From NCBI RefSeq assembly GCF_002575655.3, contig NC_053041.3, positions 120,868,318 through 120,932,317 of the forward strand: DNA of 64,000 nucleotides, written 5' to 3'. Numbering within the stretch: the first letter of the stretch is position 1; each line of letters opens with the position of its first letter. The notes beneath the pieces were generated by a model. It saw only the letters and a list, made by a program, of their open reading frames with translations. It had not been told where the DNA came from and searched no databases. A program made the position numbers and the translations under genes. Origin of the DNA: Aegilops tauschii subsp. strangulata (taxonomy: Eukaryota > Streptophyta > Magnoliopsida > Poales > Poaceae). Positions 1-9,419 of this stretch are shown here, in pieces.

Positions 1-600
1 TTTCTAAAAATCTAACTTTTGCATATATGAACATATATACACAGAGAACATACATACATATATACATTTTTTATAAAAATGCAAAAAACAAATCATCATA
101 TATATGAACAAAAAATCTGAAAAAAGGACATATAATCATATATACACACATACATATAATCACACATATGCACATAACCTGAAAAAAACATCATATATAT
201 GAAAAAAACAGAGAGGAAGGCCGGCGGCCGGACCGAACGTGGCGGCGGCGTGTGGTCGGGGCAGGCCGGGGGCATGGGGCGGCGTCGGGGCAGGGGCTCG
301 GGCCGGGGCGGCGCGTTGGGGCAGGGGCGCGTGGGCTGGGGCGGCGCGTCGGGGCACGGACACGGGCCGGGGCGGCGCGTCAGGGCAGAGCAAGGGCGCG
401 GGGCAACGATGACGAGAAGCGGGCGACGAGGCGGCGACGGCGAGCACGGGCAGCCTGGCGGCGTCGGCGAGCACGAGCAGCAAGGGCGCGGGGCGGCGAC
501 GGCGAGCACGGGCAGCCTGGCGGCGTCGATGAGTTCGGCGTCGTCTGGGGGCAAATGGTCTATGAAATTGAAAAGTTTACAAGTCCTGCTTATATACACA
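1..600. other. AT-rich tract followed by GC-rich repeat tract, no gene recognised
   Basis: Bases 1-198 are AT-rich with many short TATA/CATA runs. Bases 199-545 switch abruptly to very GC-rich sequence. The GC-rich part contains an imperfect direct repeat of about 37 bp, starting near 430 and again near 492 (period about 62 bp). Both strands have open frames here, but the predicted proteins are low-complexity (Arg/Gly/Ala or Pro/Arg/Ala) and match nothing I know, so I call no gene. The tract probably belongs to the same or a neighbouring CACTA element, because it abuts hairpins typical of those elements. Confidence 0.45.
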
Positions 601-607
601 GCGCATT

Positions 608-815
608 GGTCCCGGTTCGTGGCAGCAACCGGGACCAATGCCCCCCTTTAGTCCCGGTTGGTGCCACCAACCGGGACCAAAGGGCGGGAAGCAGCCCTTT
701 GGTCCCGGTTGGTGGCACCAACCGGGACTAAAGGGGGGGCATTGGTTCTGGTTGGTGCCACGAACCGGTACCAATGCACCCCTATAGTCCCGGTTGGTGG
801 CACCAACCGGGGCCA
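608..815. repeat. Left cluster of subterminal inverted repeats (about five hairpins)
   Basis: About five successive palindromes of roughly 28 bp are seen, each of the form (A/G)GTCCCGGTT-spacer-AACCGGGAC(C/T). They sit near 608-636, 650-679, 700-729, 743-771 and 786-812, separated by short C-rich or A/T spacers. The fourth is degraded (GGTTCTGG and ACCGGTACC). In CACTA elements such repeats are taken to be transposase-binding sites. Confidence 0.8.
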
Positions 816-1557
816 AAGGCCTTGTGCTGCCCGCGTCGCGGCCAAAAGTTTAGTCCCACCTCGCTAGTTGAGAGAGCTCGAGAGTGGTTTATAAGCGCTG
901 CTGCGCCCACCCTCTCGAGCTCCTCTCAACTGCAGGCTTGCGGGCCTAATCTGTCACTATATGCCTGTGGGCCTACTTGGCCTCCTGCGGGCCCGAATCC
1001 TGTCCCATGGTTGGGTTTCTAGTCGTATTCAGGCCATGGTGGCCCAGTAGGTGGCACTTTTTTATTTTCTTTATTTTCTTTGTTGCTTTATTTATTTTAT
1101 TTTATTTCTACTTACAACAAAATACTTACTATTGCTATTTTTATTTATTTTATTAAAGTTTATTTATTTTACTTTATTAAAGTTTATTTTGTTTCTACTT
1201 ATTTATTTTATTACAGTTTATTTTATTTTATTTTGTTTCTACTTATTTATTTTATTAAATTTTAATTTATTTTATTTTGTTTCTACTTATTTATTAAAGT
1301 TTATTTTGTTTCTTTCTGCTTTTCATGTTTTGAATAGAAAATACTTTGATAATTTTAGTTGCATAAATTTTATATAATTTTAGTTTAAAAATACTAGAGG
1401 TTTATAAAAGCTTTTTAGTTGATTCCTTTTGGTATTAAAGTTTTATAAAAGTTTTTTAGTTGATTTTCTTTTTTGCTATTAAAGAATATTATAGTTTTGT
1501 TTTAGTTGATCATAACAGAATATTTTAATTGATTATTTTGAGCTAAAGGATGTGGCT
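816..1557. other. CACTA internal non-coding sequence with one hairpin and a T-rich tract
   Basis: An inverted repeat pairs 867-887 with 907-930 (arms built around AGAGCTCGAGAG and CTCTCGAGCT) with a loop of about 19 bases. From about 1050 to 1560 the plus strand is strongly T-rich, made of TTTATTTTA-like runs. The long plus-strand open frame across 1051-1377 is a product of this composition and encodes only Phe/Leu/Tyr-rich sequence, so I do not call it a gene. Confidence 0.55.
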
Positions 1558-2810
1558 TTTGGGTTGATCAGGGTTTCGGACGAAAACTCATCTATTACAA
1601 AGGGATTTCATTTTTTTGAACTTATTTGAACTCCAGACTTTTTGTGTGTTCAAAATGCACCATTCAAAGCCACATCATCAATTTTCAACCCTTTCTGAGT
1701 TCATTTGTTATTTTTCATGCATTTACTGATTTTTTGAGCTATAAGACCCTGAAATTCAAAAGCATTTCAAATGAACTCTGAAAAGGTTTAAATTTGCATG
1801 GTATCATCATTTCGCCCACATAGGATGTGCTAAAAAGTTGAGAGGGTTACGGTAAAAACTAGATGCCCTTCGTGTACAAAACGGACAATGTCTTCTTTCG
1901 AAGTATCAGGGTTTCATACGGAAACTCATCTGTTACAAAGGGATTTCATTTTTTAAACTTATTTGAACTCCAGACTTTTTGTGTGTTCAAAATGCACCAT
2001 TCAAAGCCACATCATCAATTTTCAACCCTTTCTGACTTCATTTGTTATTTTTCATGCATTTACTGATTTTTTTTAGCTATAAGACCCTGAAATTCAAAAG
2101 CATTTCAAATGAACTCTGAAAAGGTTGAAATTTGACATGGTATCATCATTTCACCCACATAGCATGTGCTAAAAAGTTGAGAGGGTTACGGCAAAAACTA
2201 GATGCACTTCGTGTACAAAACGGACAATGTCTTCTTTCGAAGTATCAGGGTTTCATACGAAAACTCATCTGTTACAAAGGGATTTCATTTTTTTCAACTT
2301 ATTTGAACTCCAGTCTTTTTGTGTGTTCAAAATGCACCATTCAAAGCCACATCATCAGTTTTCAACCCTTTCTGATTTGTTTTGAGCTATAAGACCCTGA
2401 AATTCAAAAGCATTTCAAATGAACTCTGAAAAGGTTGAAAGTTGGTATGGTATCATCATTTCACCCACATAGCATGTTCTAAAAAGTTGAGAGGGTTACG
2501 AAAAAAACTAGATGCACTTCGTGTACAAAACGGACAATCTATTCTTTCGAAGTATCAGGGTTTCATACGGAAACTCGTCTGTTACAAAGGGATTTCATTT
2601 TTTAAAACTTATTTGAACTCCAGACTTTTTGTGTGTTCAAAATGCACCATTCAAAGCCATGTCATCAATTTTCAACCCTTTCTGATTGTTTTTGAGCTAT
2701 AAGACCCTGAAATTCAAAAGCATTTCAAATGAACTCTGAAAAGGTTGAAAGTTGGCATGGTATCATCATTTCACCCACATAGCATGTTCTAAAAAGTTGA
2801 GAGGGTTAGG
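1558..2810. repeat. Tandem repeat block, four units of 338, 339, 310 bp and a partial
   Basis: The landmark GGGTTTC(A/G)(T/G)ACG recurs at 1571, 1909, 2248 and 2558, giving periods of 338, 339 and 310 bp. Each unit carries the same order of phrases: GGGATTTCATTTTTT, ACTCCAGACTTTTTGTG, CAAAATGCACCATTCAAAGC, GAGCTATAAGACCCTGAAAT, TGGTATCATCATTTC and AAAAAGTTGAGAGGGTTA. The last two units lack a segment of about 28 bp (with CATGCATTTACTGA) found in the first two, which accounts for the shorter period. Short open frames within each unit are repeat by-products. The block ends near 2810, where the sequence changes to GGCATGGACAAC. Confidence 0.85.
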
Positions 2811-3080
2811 GCATGGACAACACATAAAACCATTCTGCTTGTTTGCCTCAGCCACTTCGAGAAACATAATTATGTGTGTCTGTCACCGTACATCCATTGC
2901 CGGTTCATCTGCATGCATTATATATAATTATGTGTGTCAAAAACCATTACAGATTCACATGGATAGATAAGTGACCAAATTAATAGTAGTTCATCATCAC
3001 ATTAAAACCAAAGTACATACATAGTTCAAATTGAACAACATATAGCTCTCTAGAGCATCTAGTTAAACCATACATTGAAA
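2811..3080. other. CACTA internal spacer, nothing recognised
   Basis: AT-rich sequence between the tandem repeats and the end of the minus-strand accessory gene. It probably contains the 3' untranslated region of that gene. It holds two short near-repeats of TATATAATTATGTGTGTC type around 2868-2940. I see no coding or RNA feature. Confidence 0.4.
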
Positions 3081-3528
3081 CTATGTAAAACCTTTCAATG
3101 CAACAACAAATGCGATCATAATCACAACCAAGGTAACAATTGATCCAACGACATAATGATATCAAGCCTCGGTATGAATGGCATATTTTCTAATCTTTCT
3201 AATCTTCCACCGCATTCCATCCATCTTGATCTTGTGATCATCGACGACATCCGCAACATGCAACTCCAATATCATCTTCTCCTCCTCAATTTTTTTTATT
3301 TTTTCCTTCAAGTAATTGTTTTCTTCTTCAACTAAATTTAACCTCTCGACAATAGGGTCGGTTGGAATTTCCGATTCAACCACCTCCTAGATAAATAAAA
3401 TCTATGTCACGTTGGTCGGCATAATTGTCATAAACAATAAATGAACCAAATAGTTATAAAAAGATAATATATACCACATCCGAATCATAGACAGGACGAG
3501 GGCCGACGGGGGCGGATACCAAAACCAT
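3081..3528 (-). pseudogene. CACTA accessory gene, two exons, coiled coil plus C-terminal membrane segment, broken by a stop
   Basis: Exon 1 is 3528-3475 (ATG at 3528, 18 codons beginning MVLVSAPVGP). A GT-AG intron runs 3474-3387. Exon 2 starts at 3386 and reads EVVESEIPTDP, then a Glu/Lys-rich heptad-like stretch of about 40 residues (EENNYLKEKIKKIEEEKM) that should form a coiled coil. A TGA at 3164-3162 truncates it. Reading on in the same frame gives YHYVVGSIVTLVVIMIAFVV, a clear membrane-spanning segment, ending in TAG at 3083-3081. I recognise this as a hypothetical protein commonly carried by wheat CACTA elements; its function is unknown to me. The stop most likely comes from TGG to TGA, because Trp fits at that point. 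A candidate promoter lies about 380 bp upstream. Confidence 0.6.
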
Positions 3529-3902
3529 CGCACTATATAATAACAAGGAATAATAAAAGTAAGAAAATTAGACAAGTATCTATATGAAGTAAGAATTTTT
3601 TTTCTTTTAGAAAGAAGATAAGAACAAGAGGCTCACCACGGTGGTGCCGGCGACGAGATCGGCGCGGGCGATCGACGGTGGTGAAGACGGGGACGGGACG
3701 TGACGGACTGCTAAATCTAGACAAATCTCGAGGAAAATGGAGCTCGGAGGTCGAGTTTCGAGAGGAGAAAGATTAACTAGTGTGGCTCGGACATTTCATC
3801 GAACACCTCATGTGCATACAAGGTGAGCTAGAGCACCCAAATGCCCTCCCCTCGCCGGCCAGGAAAAACAGAGCACTGTGGAGTGCTCTGCTGCGGCGAT
3901 GG

Positions 3903-3913
3903 GTATATATAGG
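3903..3913 (-). promoter_or_regulatory. Candidate TATA box for the CACTA accessory gene
   Basis: On the minus strand CCTATATATACC lies about 380 bp upstream of the ATG at 3528, immediately inside the right-hand hairpin cluster. That is the usual place for an internal CACTA promoter. The gap 3529-3902 would be 5' leader; it has no convincing coding sequence. Confidence 0.45.
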
Positions 3914-3917
3914 CAAC

Positions 3918-4192
3918 TCATTTGTCCCGGTTCATGGCTGGAACCGGGACTAAAGCCTAGCCTTCTGTCCCGGTTTGAGCCACGAACCGGGACCAATGGA
4001 TGTGGGCCAAGAGCGAGGCCCATTGGTCCCGGTTCGTGCCTAGAACCGGGACAAATGGGTCCAGACGAACCGGGACCAATGCCCACGAGGCCCCGGCCTG
4101 CCCCCTAGGCTCACAAACCGGGACGAATGCCCCCCATGGGTCCCGGTTCGTGCAGAACCGGGATTAATGGGCTGGCCAGGCCCGAACTAAAG
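3918..4192. repeat. Right cluster of subterminal inverted repeats
   Basis: At least four paired palindromes with GTCCCGGTT...AACCGGGAC arms are seen (near 3926-3954, 3966-3993, 4026-4053 and 4138-4163), plus single arms near 4068 and 4116. They match in type the cluster at 608-815, which is why I place both in one CACTA element. Confidence 0.8.
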
Positions 4193-4210
4193 CCCTGTTT
4201 TCTACTAGTG
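4193..4210 (-). repeat. CACTA terminal inverted repeat (right end)
   Basis: The minus strand starts CACTAGTAGAAAACAGGG, the diagnostic CACTA terminus. The element should end at 4210. The expected 3-bp target duplication would be GAT (4211-4213) on this side, but the partner is unknown because the left end was not found. Confidence 0.85.
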
Positions 4211-4553
4211 GATGCCCACGTGACACTCAGATTCTAACATATTCCTTTAGGATTCGTGCAAAACAGAATCAACGTGTATTAAGACGCGTGAACGATGTGC
4301 AAATATGCCACACGTGTGGGCGTTATCATTTGGGTTATTTATTACGAAGTTCTCAAAAAAAATAAGCCCGGAATACAAGCTTAAGTAAATCCAAGTTCTC
4401 ATAGAAACTAGTCATGTGTCGATCACAGTGACGCTAATTAGGGAGCCACGTGAAGGATTCATTTAAATTTAATGCACCACCTAGTTTGTACTAAAGCTTA
4501 GAGGTGAATATTATGCTAATACTTCAAAACACCCCATGTATTTTTTTATGTGG
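4211..4553. other. Host flank upstream of Cpn20 copy 1
   Basis: Non-coding. The part from about 4330 on recurs upstream of copy 3 (about 8230-8465) and copy 4 (about 14520-14760), with shared phrases such as GTCACGTGAAGGAT-like and GCACCACCTAGTTTG. It is therefore the intron/flank part of the duplicated unit. Two CACGTG cores lie near 4217 and 4449. Confidence 0.5.
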
Positions 4554-5168
4554 ACCGGATTTCAAGTTGTATATTCAAAGTATGTTGGGAGTTGGGACTA
4601 AGGTTGAATACAACAATTCCAGCATCCCATCACGAAAGAGGACGACATAAAATATATGTATTCTTGGAATCTGATGACGTCAAAGACATGAAGCCTCTGA
4701 ATGACCGGGTTCCCATCAAGGTATTTATATTGAATGTCATGTCACTAGTCAGTCGTGTATATTTAAGGAATTTCTAGTCGATCTTGTACTGGTTGTATGT
4801 GCTTAACGGTTAACAGTGCTTATCTGTCCGGCATTTGGGCTAGGTTGCTGAGGCTTCAGATAAGACTGAAGCTGGTGTTATCCTCACCGAGACAACCAAG
4901 GAGAAGCCATCAATTGGAACAATACGTTAATTATCATTACGTGGAAATCCATGCTGAACTAGGAGGTGTTTAATCGATTCACCTCTAAATGCAGGTCGTA
5001 GCTGTTGGTCCGGGCTCTCTAGACGAGGAAGGCAAGAGGCATCCATTGTTGGTGTCAGCAGGTAGCACCGTGCTGTACTCCAAGTACGCAGGCAGCGGGA
5101 TGAAGGGAGCTGATGGCACGAACTACATTGTGTTGAGAGTGTCAGATTTGATGGCTGAGCTCTCTTAA
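4554..5168 (+). pseudogene. Chloroplast co-chaperonin Cpn20/Cpn21 3'-exon fragment, copy 1
   Basis: Three exon remnants match the C-terminal GroES-like domain of plant chloroplast 20-kDa co-chaperonin. Exon x is 4554-4720 and ends in DVKDMKPLNDRVPIK before GTATTT. Exon y is 4844-4921 (VAEASDKTEAGVILTET...). Exon z is 4995-5168 and reads VVAVGPGSLDEEGKRHPL to NYIVLRVSDLMAELS and a stop. Exons y and z are open. Exon x is frameshifted near 4590-4660, its acceptor is GG instead of AG, and the donor after exon y is AT instead of GT. No exons for the transit peptide or first GroES domain are present, so this cannot make a functional co-chaperonin. In an intact gene the protein would cap Cpn60 in the stroma. 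Confidence 0.8.
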
Positions 5169-6620
5169 GTGTGTGGTTTACTTCTTTGTTTCAGTTTTGA
5201 GTTCATGATAGAGGCTAGCACGAGTGGTAAGATTGCTATGTGATAACCACATGATGCTGTTTCTGATGATTATAGAATTGTATGAGCAAACTTGTTGTCC
5301 GGGTTAAAAACAATTACTGAATTTATTTACAAAGGGAGCTTGATGCCGGTTTCCCCTACTTCTACATCATGTATCGTACTATCTATGTGAAAAGGTCCTA
5401 GACATCTGTCTTCCTGTGAGTGGGCTAAACAGTAAGCAAACCAAGTGGATCTGGCTTATCAGAATGGTTGCTCATTCTTCAATGTTGCTTCTTCAAACCA
5501 TCTAGCGACTATGCAACCTTATTTCCCTACGCGAACCAAATCTAGGCTGCTGGTTGCCCAGGATGGTAGGTGAATTTGCTGTATATATAGAACAAAGGGG
5601 TCATGAGCAGCTGATGTTTAGTGGAGAGATGAGGCAGTGTATGACCTTTCGTCAGCTGGGGAGTAAAAGGATAAGGAACTTTTAAAGCAGCGGAGTAAGA
5701 GGATGATGCGCCTCAGGGGAGTAAGATGTGGAGGCCCCGTGACCTTGCTGCCAAAGAGTGCATGTTGTAATTCCAGCTATTCATAGATAATTCCTGGTGC
5801 CTTCTATGCCAATGCTATCAAATTCAAATCCCTGGTGAAGAGAGAAGCAACAAATAATACACTAGATGTGATTCAAATCCCCATGGAGAACAGAGATGAC
5901 TTGCACCTTATAAGAGTTGTGTGGCAGAGTTATAAAGAGTTGTGCGGTGGATAGTGGCATGAAGTCATCAGTCCTCGGGTAGGTCAATGGCCAACAACCC
6001 TTTGGTTATGAACTAGGTCCTTTGGTTGGTTAGCCGCTGTGAGCTTTATAGATCTTTTAAACAAAATAAGGAATTTCCTTCAAAGTACCCTTCCGCGCTT
6101 GAGCTCAAATGAGCTCATGAACAGTAAAAAAATCAGAACATTCCAAATTTCTTTTTGTGGTAAACTTTGACAAATGTTCTATGTGTCTGCAAATTTTCGT
6201 CATGAGATCACATTTGTGAAAGGCGTGGAAAAAAATCGATGCTCCAAAATGCTTTTGAAAGTAGCATTTCAGATAATGTAACATCGACTGATTCAGTTTT
6301 TTTCTTGCGGGTGAAGATTCAGTTAATCCAGCGAAACTCCAAAGGTGTGGACTGATGAGATCCTTCCGTCTGTCTGCTCAAGGTGTAACCGACACCTTGG
6401 GTGAGATGGGGATCAGGGAGGTGGCTGTGTTGTAGCCTTGAGACGAAGGGGCACGCGAAGGAGAGCCGTTGTGGGGGGAAAAGCGCTACGGAGGAAGACA
6501 CCGCTTTCCATTTACACCGGGCACTGAGCGTAATCAATTTTCTATTGAGCGTATCCCGTTACGTTCCTGTCAAACCAAACAGAATTTGAGGTAATTCGTC
6601 TTACAAACTGACCAAGCAAA
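5169..6620. other. Flank between Cpn20 copies 1 and 2
   Basis: Non-coding. 5169-6100 is the 3' flank of copy 1 and is recognisably repeated downstream of copy 2 (7131-7950), with shared phrases such as ATTCCTGGTGCCTTCTATGC and GATAGAGGCTAGCA-like, so the duplicated unit includes about 0.9 kb of 3' flank. From about 6100 to 6600 the sequence is unlike the other units, and I see nothing in it that I recognise. Confidence 0.5.
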
Positions 6621-7130
6621 CACATATATGTATTCTTGAATCTGATGGCGTCGAAGACATGAAGCCTCTCAATGATCGGGTTCTCATAAAGGTATTTAAT
6701 CGATTGTCATGTCACTAATCAGTAGCTTATATTGAAGGAATTTCTGGTTGATCATGTACTGGTTGTATGTGCATAATGATTAACAAAGCTTATCTGTCCT
6801 GCATTTGTGCTAGGTTGTCGAGGCTTCAGATAAGACTGCAGCTGGTCACTGAGACAACCAAGGAGAAGCCATCCATTGGAGCAGTAAGTTAGTTACCATT
6901 AGCTAGAAATCTGTGCTGAACTAGCATGTGTTTAACCGATTCACCTTTAAATGCAGGTTGTAGTTGTTTTTCCGGGCTCTCTCGACGAGGAAGGCAAGAG
7001 GCAACCACTGTCGGTGTCACTAGGCAGCACCATTCTGTACTCCAAGTACGCAGGCGGCGCGTTCAAGGGCGCTGACGGCACAAACTACATTGTGTTGAGA
7101 GTGTCGAATGTGATGGATGAGCTCTCTTAA
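6621..7130 (+). pseudogene. Cpn20/Cpn21 3'-exon fragment, copy 2
   Basis: Only the last part of exon x remains (about 6621-6691, ...DMKPLNDRVLIK-like, donor GTATTT). Exon y is 6814-6883 with an 8-base internal deletion that shifts the frame after DKTAAG, but it has an intact GTAAGT donor. Exon z is 6957-7130 and open: VVVVFPGSLDEEGKRQPL then to LRVSNVMDELS and stop. The conserved AVGPG of the GroES domain is changed to VVFPG. It is a pseudogene by truncation and frameshift. The spacing from the copy 1 exon z start is 1962 bp, consistent with tandem duplication. Confidence 0.78.
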
Positions 7131-8465
7131 GTGTGCGGTTTGTTACTTTGTTTCAGTTTTGAGTTCACAATGGAGGCGAGCATGAGAGTTGAGATTGCTA
7201 TGTGGTAGTCACTTGAATGCTATTTCGGATGGTTACAGAATTGCATGAGAAAAGCACTTGTCCGGGTTAAAAACATTTACTGAATATGTGTACAAAGAAG
7301 TTTGATGCATGTTTTCCCCAACTTCTGCATCATGTATGTACATTAGTGCTTAGTTGATTGCCTATTGTTGTGGCATTACTTCTGTGAAAGGTTCCTAGAA
7401 TCTAGTTTCTTCCTTCTGTGAGTGGGCTAAGCAGTAAGCAAACCTGGTGGTTGCTCAGGATGGCAGGAGAACTTGCCGTATAGGACAGCGTGGTGACGCT
7501 GAGCTGATGTTTAGCGGTGAGATGAGGCAAACTGGGACCTTTGGTCAGCAGCAGAGTAGTAAAACGCTGACCTTTTGAAGCAGCAGAGCAAGTCGATGAT
7601 GGAGGTCAGCGGAGTAAGATGTGGAGGCCGAGCACCATGGCGACCAGCGAGTGCATGTGGTAATTCTAGCTACTCATAGGTAATTCCTGGTGCCTTCTAT
7701 GCCTATGCTATCAAATTCAAATCTCTGGTGAACAGAGAAGCAACAAACAATACACTAAATGTGATTCTAATACATGAAATGAGTTATCCCTAAGGGAAGC
7801 TTTGCTCCTTATGAAAGAGTTGTGTGGCAGACTTGCTCCTTGTAAAGAGTTGTGCGATAGACGGTGGTGTTAAGTCATGTGTCCTCCCGTAGGTCAATGG
7901 CTAAAAATTCTTTGGTTGTGGGTCCTCTAGTTGGTCAGTCGTTGCCCTACGGTATTTTTTTAACACGGTATAGACGCAGGCGCTTATAGAAACGTGCATA
8001 CACTCACCCCTATGAACACACACATGCACACCCTACTCCTATGAGCACCTCCGAGAGACTGAGCCGGCATATAGAATCCTTGGGTTATGAATTGGGTCCT
8101 CTGGTTGGTGAGCCGTTGTGAACTTTATAGATCTTTTAAAGAAAATAGTGAATTTACTTGCCTTTCTTTTTTTTAAAGGATTAATTTTGTTAAGCTTCCA
8201 ACCTCTACTTAAGACGACACACCTAGACAACAAATTATTTTTTATTTATTACAAAGTTCACAAAAAATAAAGCCAAACATCAAAAGAGAAAACATCAGCT
8301 TAATTAGAACCAACATCTCATAGAAATTAATCAAGTACACCAATTTGGGAGTCACATGAAGGATTTATTTTTAAAAATGATGCACCAACTAGTTTGCATT
8401 AAAGCTTATGTTAGAGGTGAATCTTATGCTAATACTTCAAAATACCCTGTGTATTGTTTATGTAG
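7131..8465. other. Flank between Cpn20 copies 2 and 3, with a small foreign-looking insert
   Basis: 7131-7950 repeats the 3' flank of copy 1. About 7955-8075 holds roughly 120 bp not present at the matching point after copy 1 (near 6000). It has a T-run, then ACACTCACCCCTATGAAC and CACCTCCGAGAGACTGAGCC, phrases I associate with a short dispersed Triticeae repeat. It is bracketed by an imperfect repeat of about 40 bp (TTGG-TTGTGGGTCCTCTAGTTGG-like on the left, TTGGGTTATGAATTGGGTCC-like on the right). From 8170 onward the 5' flank of copy 3 begins. Confidence 0.4.
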
Positions 8466-8937
8466 ACCGGATCTCAAGTTGTTTATTCAAAGTATGCTGG
8501 ACAGAGGTTGAATACAAAAACTCTAAGCATCTCATTATGAAAGAGGATGACATCGTGGGTATTCTTGAATCTGATGATGTCAACGGCGTGAAGCCTCTCA
8601 ATGACCAGGTGCTGCTGATCAAGGTACTTATATGTAATGTCGCGTAACTAAACATACTAGTGCATATTTAGAGAATTTTCGGTCAAGCTTGTATTGGTCA
8701 TGCATACCGGTCAACAATGCTTATCTGTCTTGCATTTGTGCTAGGTTGCAGAGGCTTCAGACAAGATTGAAGTTTCTCTTATCCTCACCGAGACAACCAA
8801 GGAGAAGCCATCCATTGGAACAATAAGTTATTATCACTCGGTAGAATTGATGATGAACGAGCAGGTGTTTAACCGATTCACCTCTAAGTGCAGGTTGTAG
8901 CTGTTGGTCCGGGCTCTCTCGACGAGGAAGGCAAGAG

Positions 8938-9350
8938 TGTTAGACTAAGCTAGTTGGCTGCATGGCTGCATAGTATAGGTCCTTTGCTTTTTCTGTTAAA
9001 TAATGTGTGTGTGCATGGTGATGTGACCGGCACATGCACGTAGTTGTGGGGGCTCAGTGCACGTACGCACGATTCTCTCATGTTCTCTCGTTTTTTCCCT
9101 ATACCCTGGCTCCTTCCCTGGTGGGACTTGATCGCTGTGAGATGCAGTCGTGGGATGGCGCGGCCATCACGGATCATGGCGATCCCGCCGGGAGTGAGCG
9201 AGCTGGGGTGGCTTCTGTTGTAATAGAATAACTAGAAGAGAAATAGAAGCAGAAAAAGCTGTGAAGTTGCACAGCGCAAAAACTCCTCTCTCTCTTTTTC
9301 GTTCGTGAGCTTGTCTTCCTCTCTCCCTCTCGCTCGATCCGGCAACGACA
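8938..9350 (+). repeat. RLC-1 5' LTR
   Basis: 413 bp, TGTTAGACTAAG to GGCAACGACA, preceded by the target duplication AAGAG. It is directly followed by the primer-binding site. Confidence 0.95.
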
Positions 9351-9351
9351 A

Positions 9352-9367
9352 TTGGCATCAGAGCCTG
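9352..9367 (+). other. RLC-1 primer-binding site (initiator Met tRNA type)
   Basis: TTGGCATCAGAGCCTG begins one or two bases after the LTR. It resembles TGGTATCAGAGC, the complement of the 3' end of plant initiator tRNA-Met used by most Copia elements. Confidence 0.85.
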
Positions 9368-9419
9368 GTGTTTTGATCCTGCTCCGGTGGCCGGCGGTGT
9401 CTGATCCACGGCGGCGCAT

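Larger units (their letters stand above)
601..4210. mobile_element. CACTA DNA transposon, right-hand part (left terminus not found)
   Basis: The right end at 4193-4210 reads on the minus strand as CACTAGTAGAAAACAGGG, the canonical terminal inverted repeat of grass CACTA elements. Clusters of subterminal CCCGGTT...AACCGGG hairpins lie at 608-815 and 3918-4185, as known for this superfamily. Between them are a T-rich tract, a tandem-repeat block and a minus-strand accessory gene. No transposase (TNP2-like) frame is visible, so the copy is non-autonomous or deleted. No matching CACTA terminus is seen to the left, so the left boundary at 601 is only the first hairpin; the element may extend off the window. 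Confidence 0.75.

Noticed and set aside
199..731. GC-rich open frames on both strands encoding Arg/Gly/Pro repeats
   Set aside because: Composition and the 62-bp direct repeat explain them; frames are open on both strands and match no known protein.
608..815. MITE or microRNA precursor
   Set aside because: The hairpins are reiterated and match those next to the CACTA terminus, so subterminal repeats explain them. A small-RNA role cannot be seen from sequence.
1051..1377. Plus-strand 108-residue open frame rich in Phe, Leu and Tyr
   Set aside because: It lies wholly in a T-rich low-complexity tract of TTTATTTTA repeats and has no domain or conserved motif.
1571..2810. CRISPR array or centromeric satellite
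   Set aside because: Units are over 300 bp with no short repeat-spacer pattern, and only four units occur inside a CACTA element.
4995..5168. Intact co-chaperonin gene
   Set aside because: Only the last exons exist. The transit peptide and the first GroES domain are absent, and the splice sites around exons x and y are damaged.
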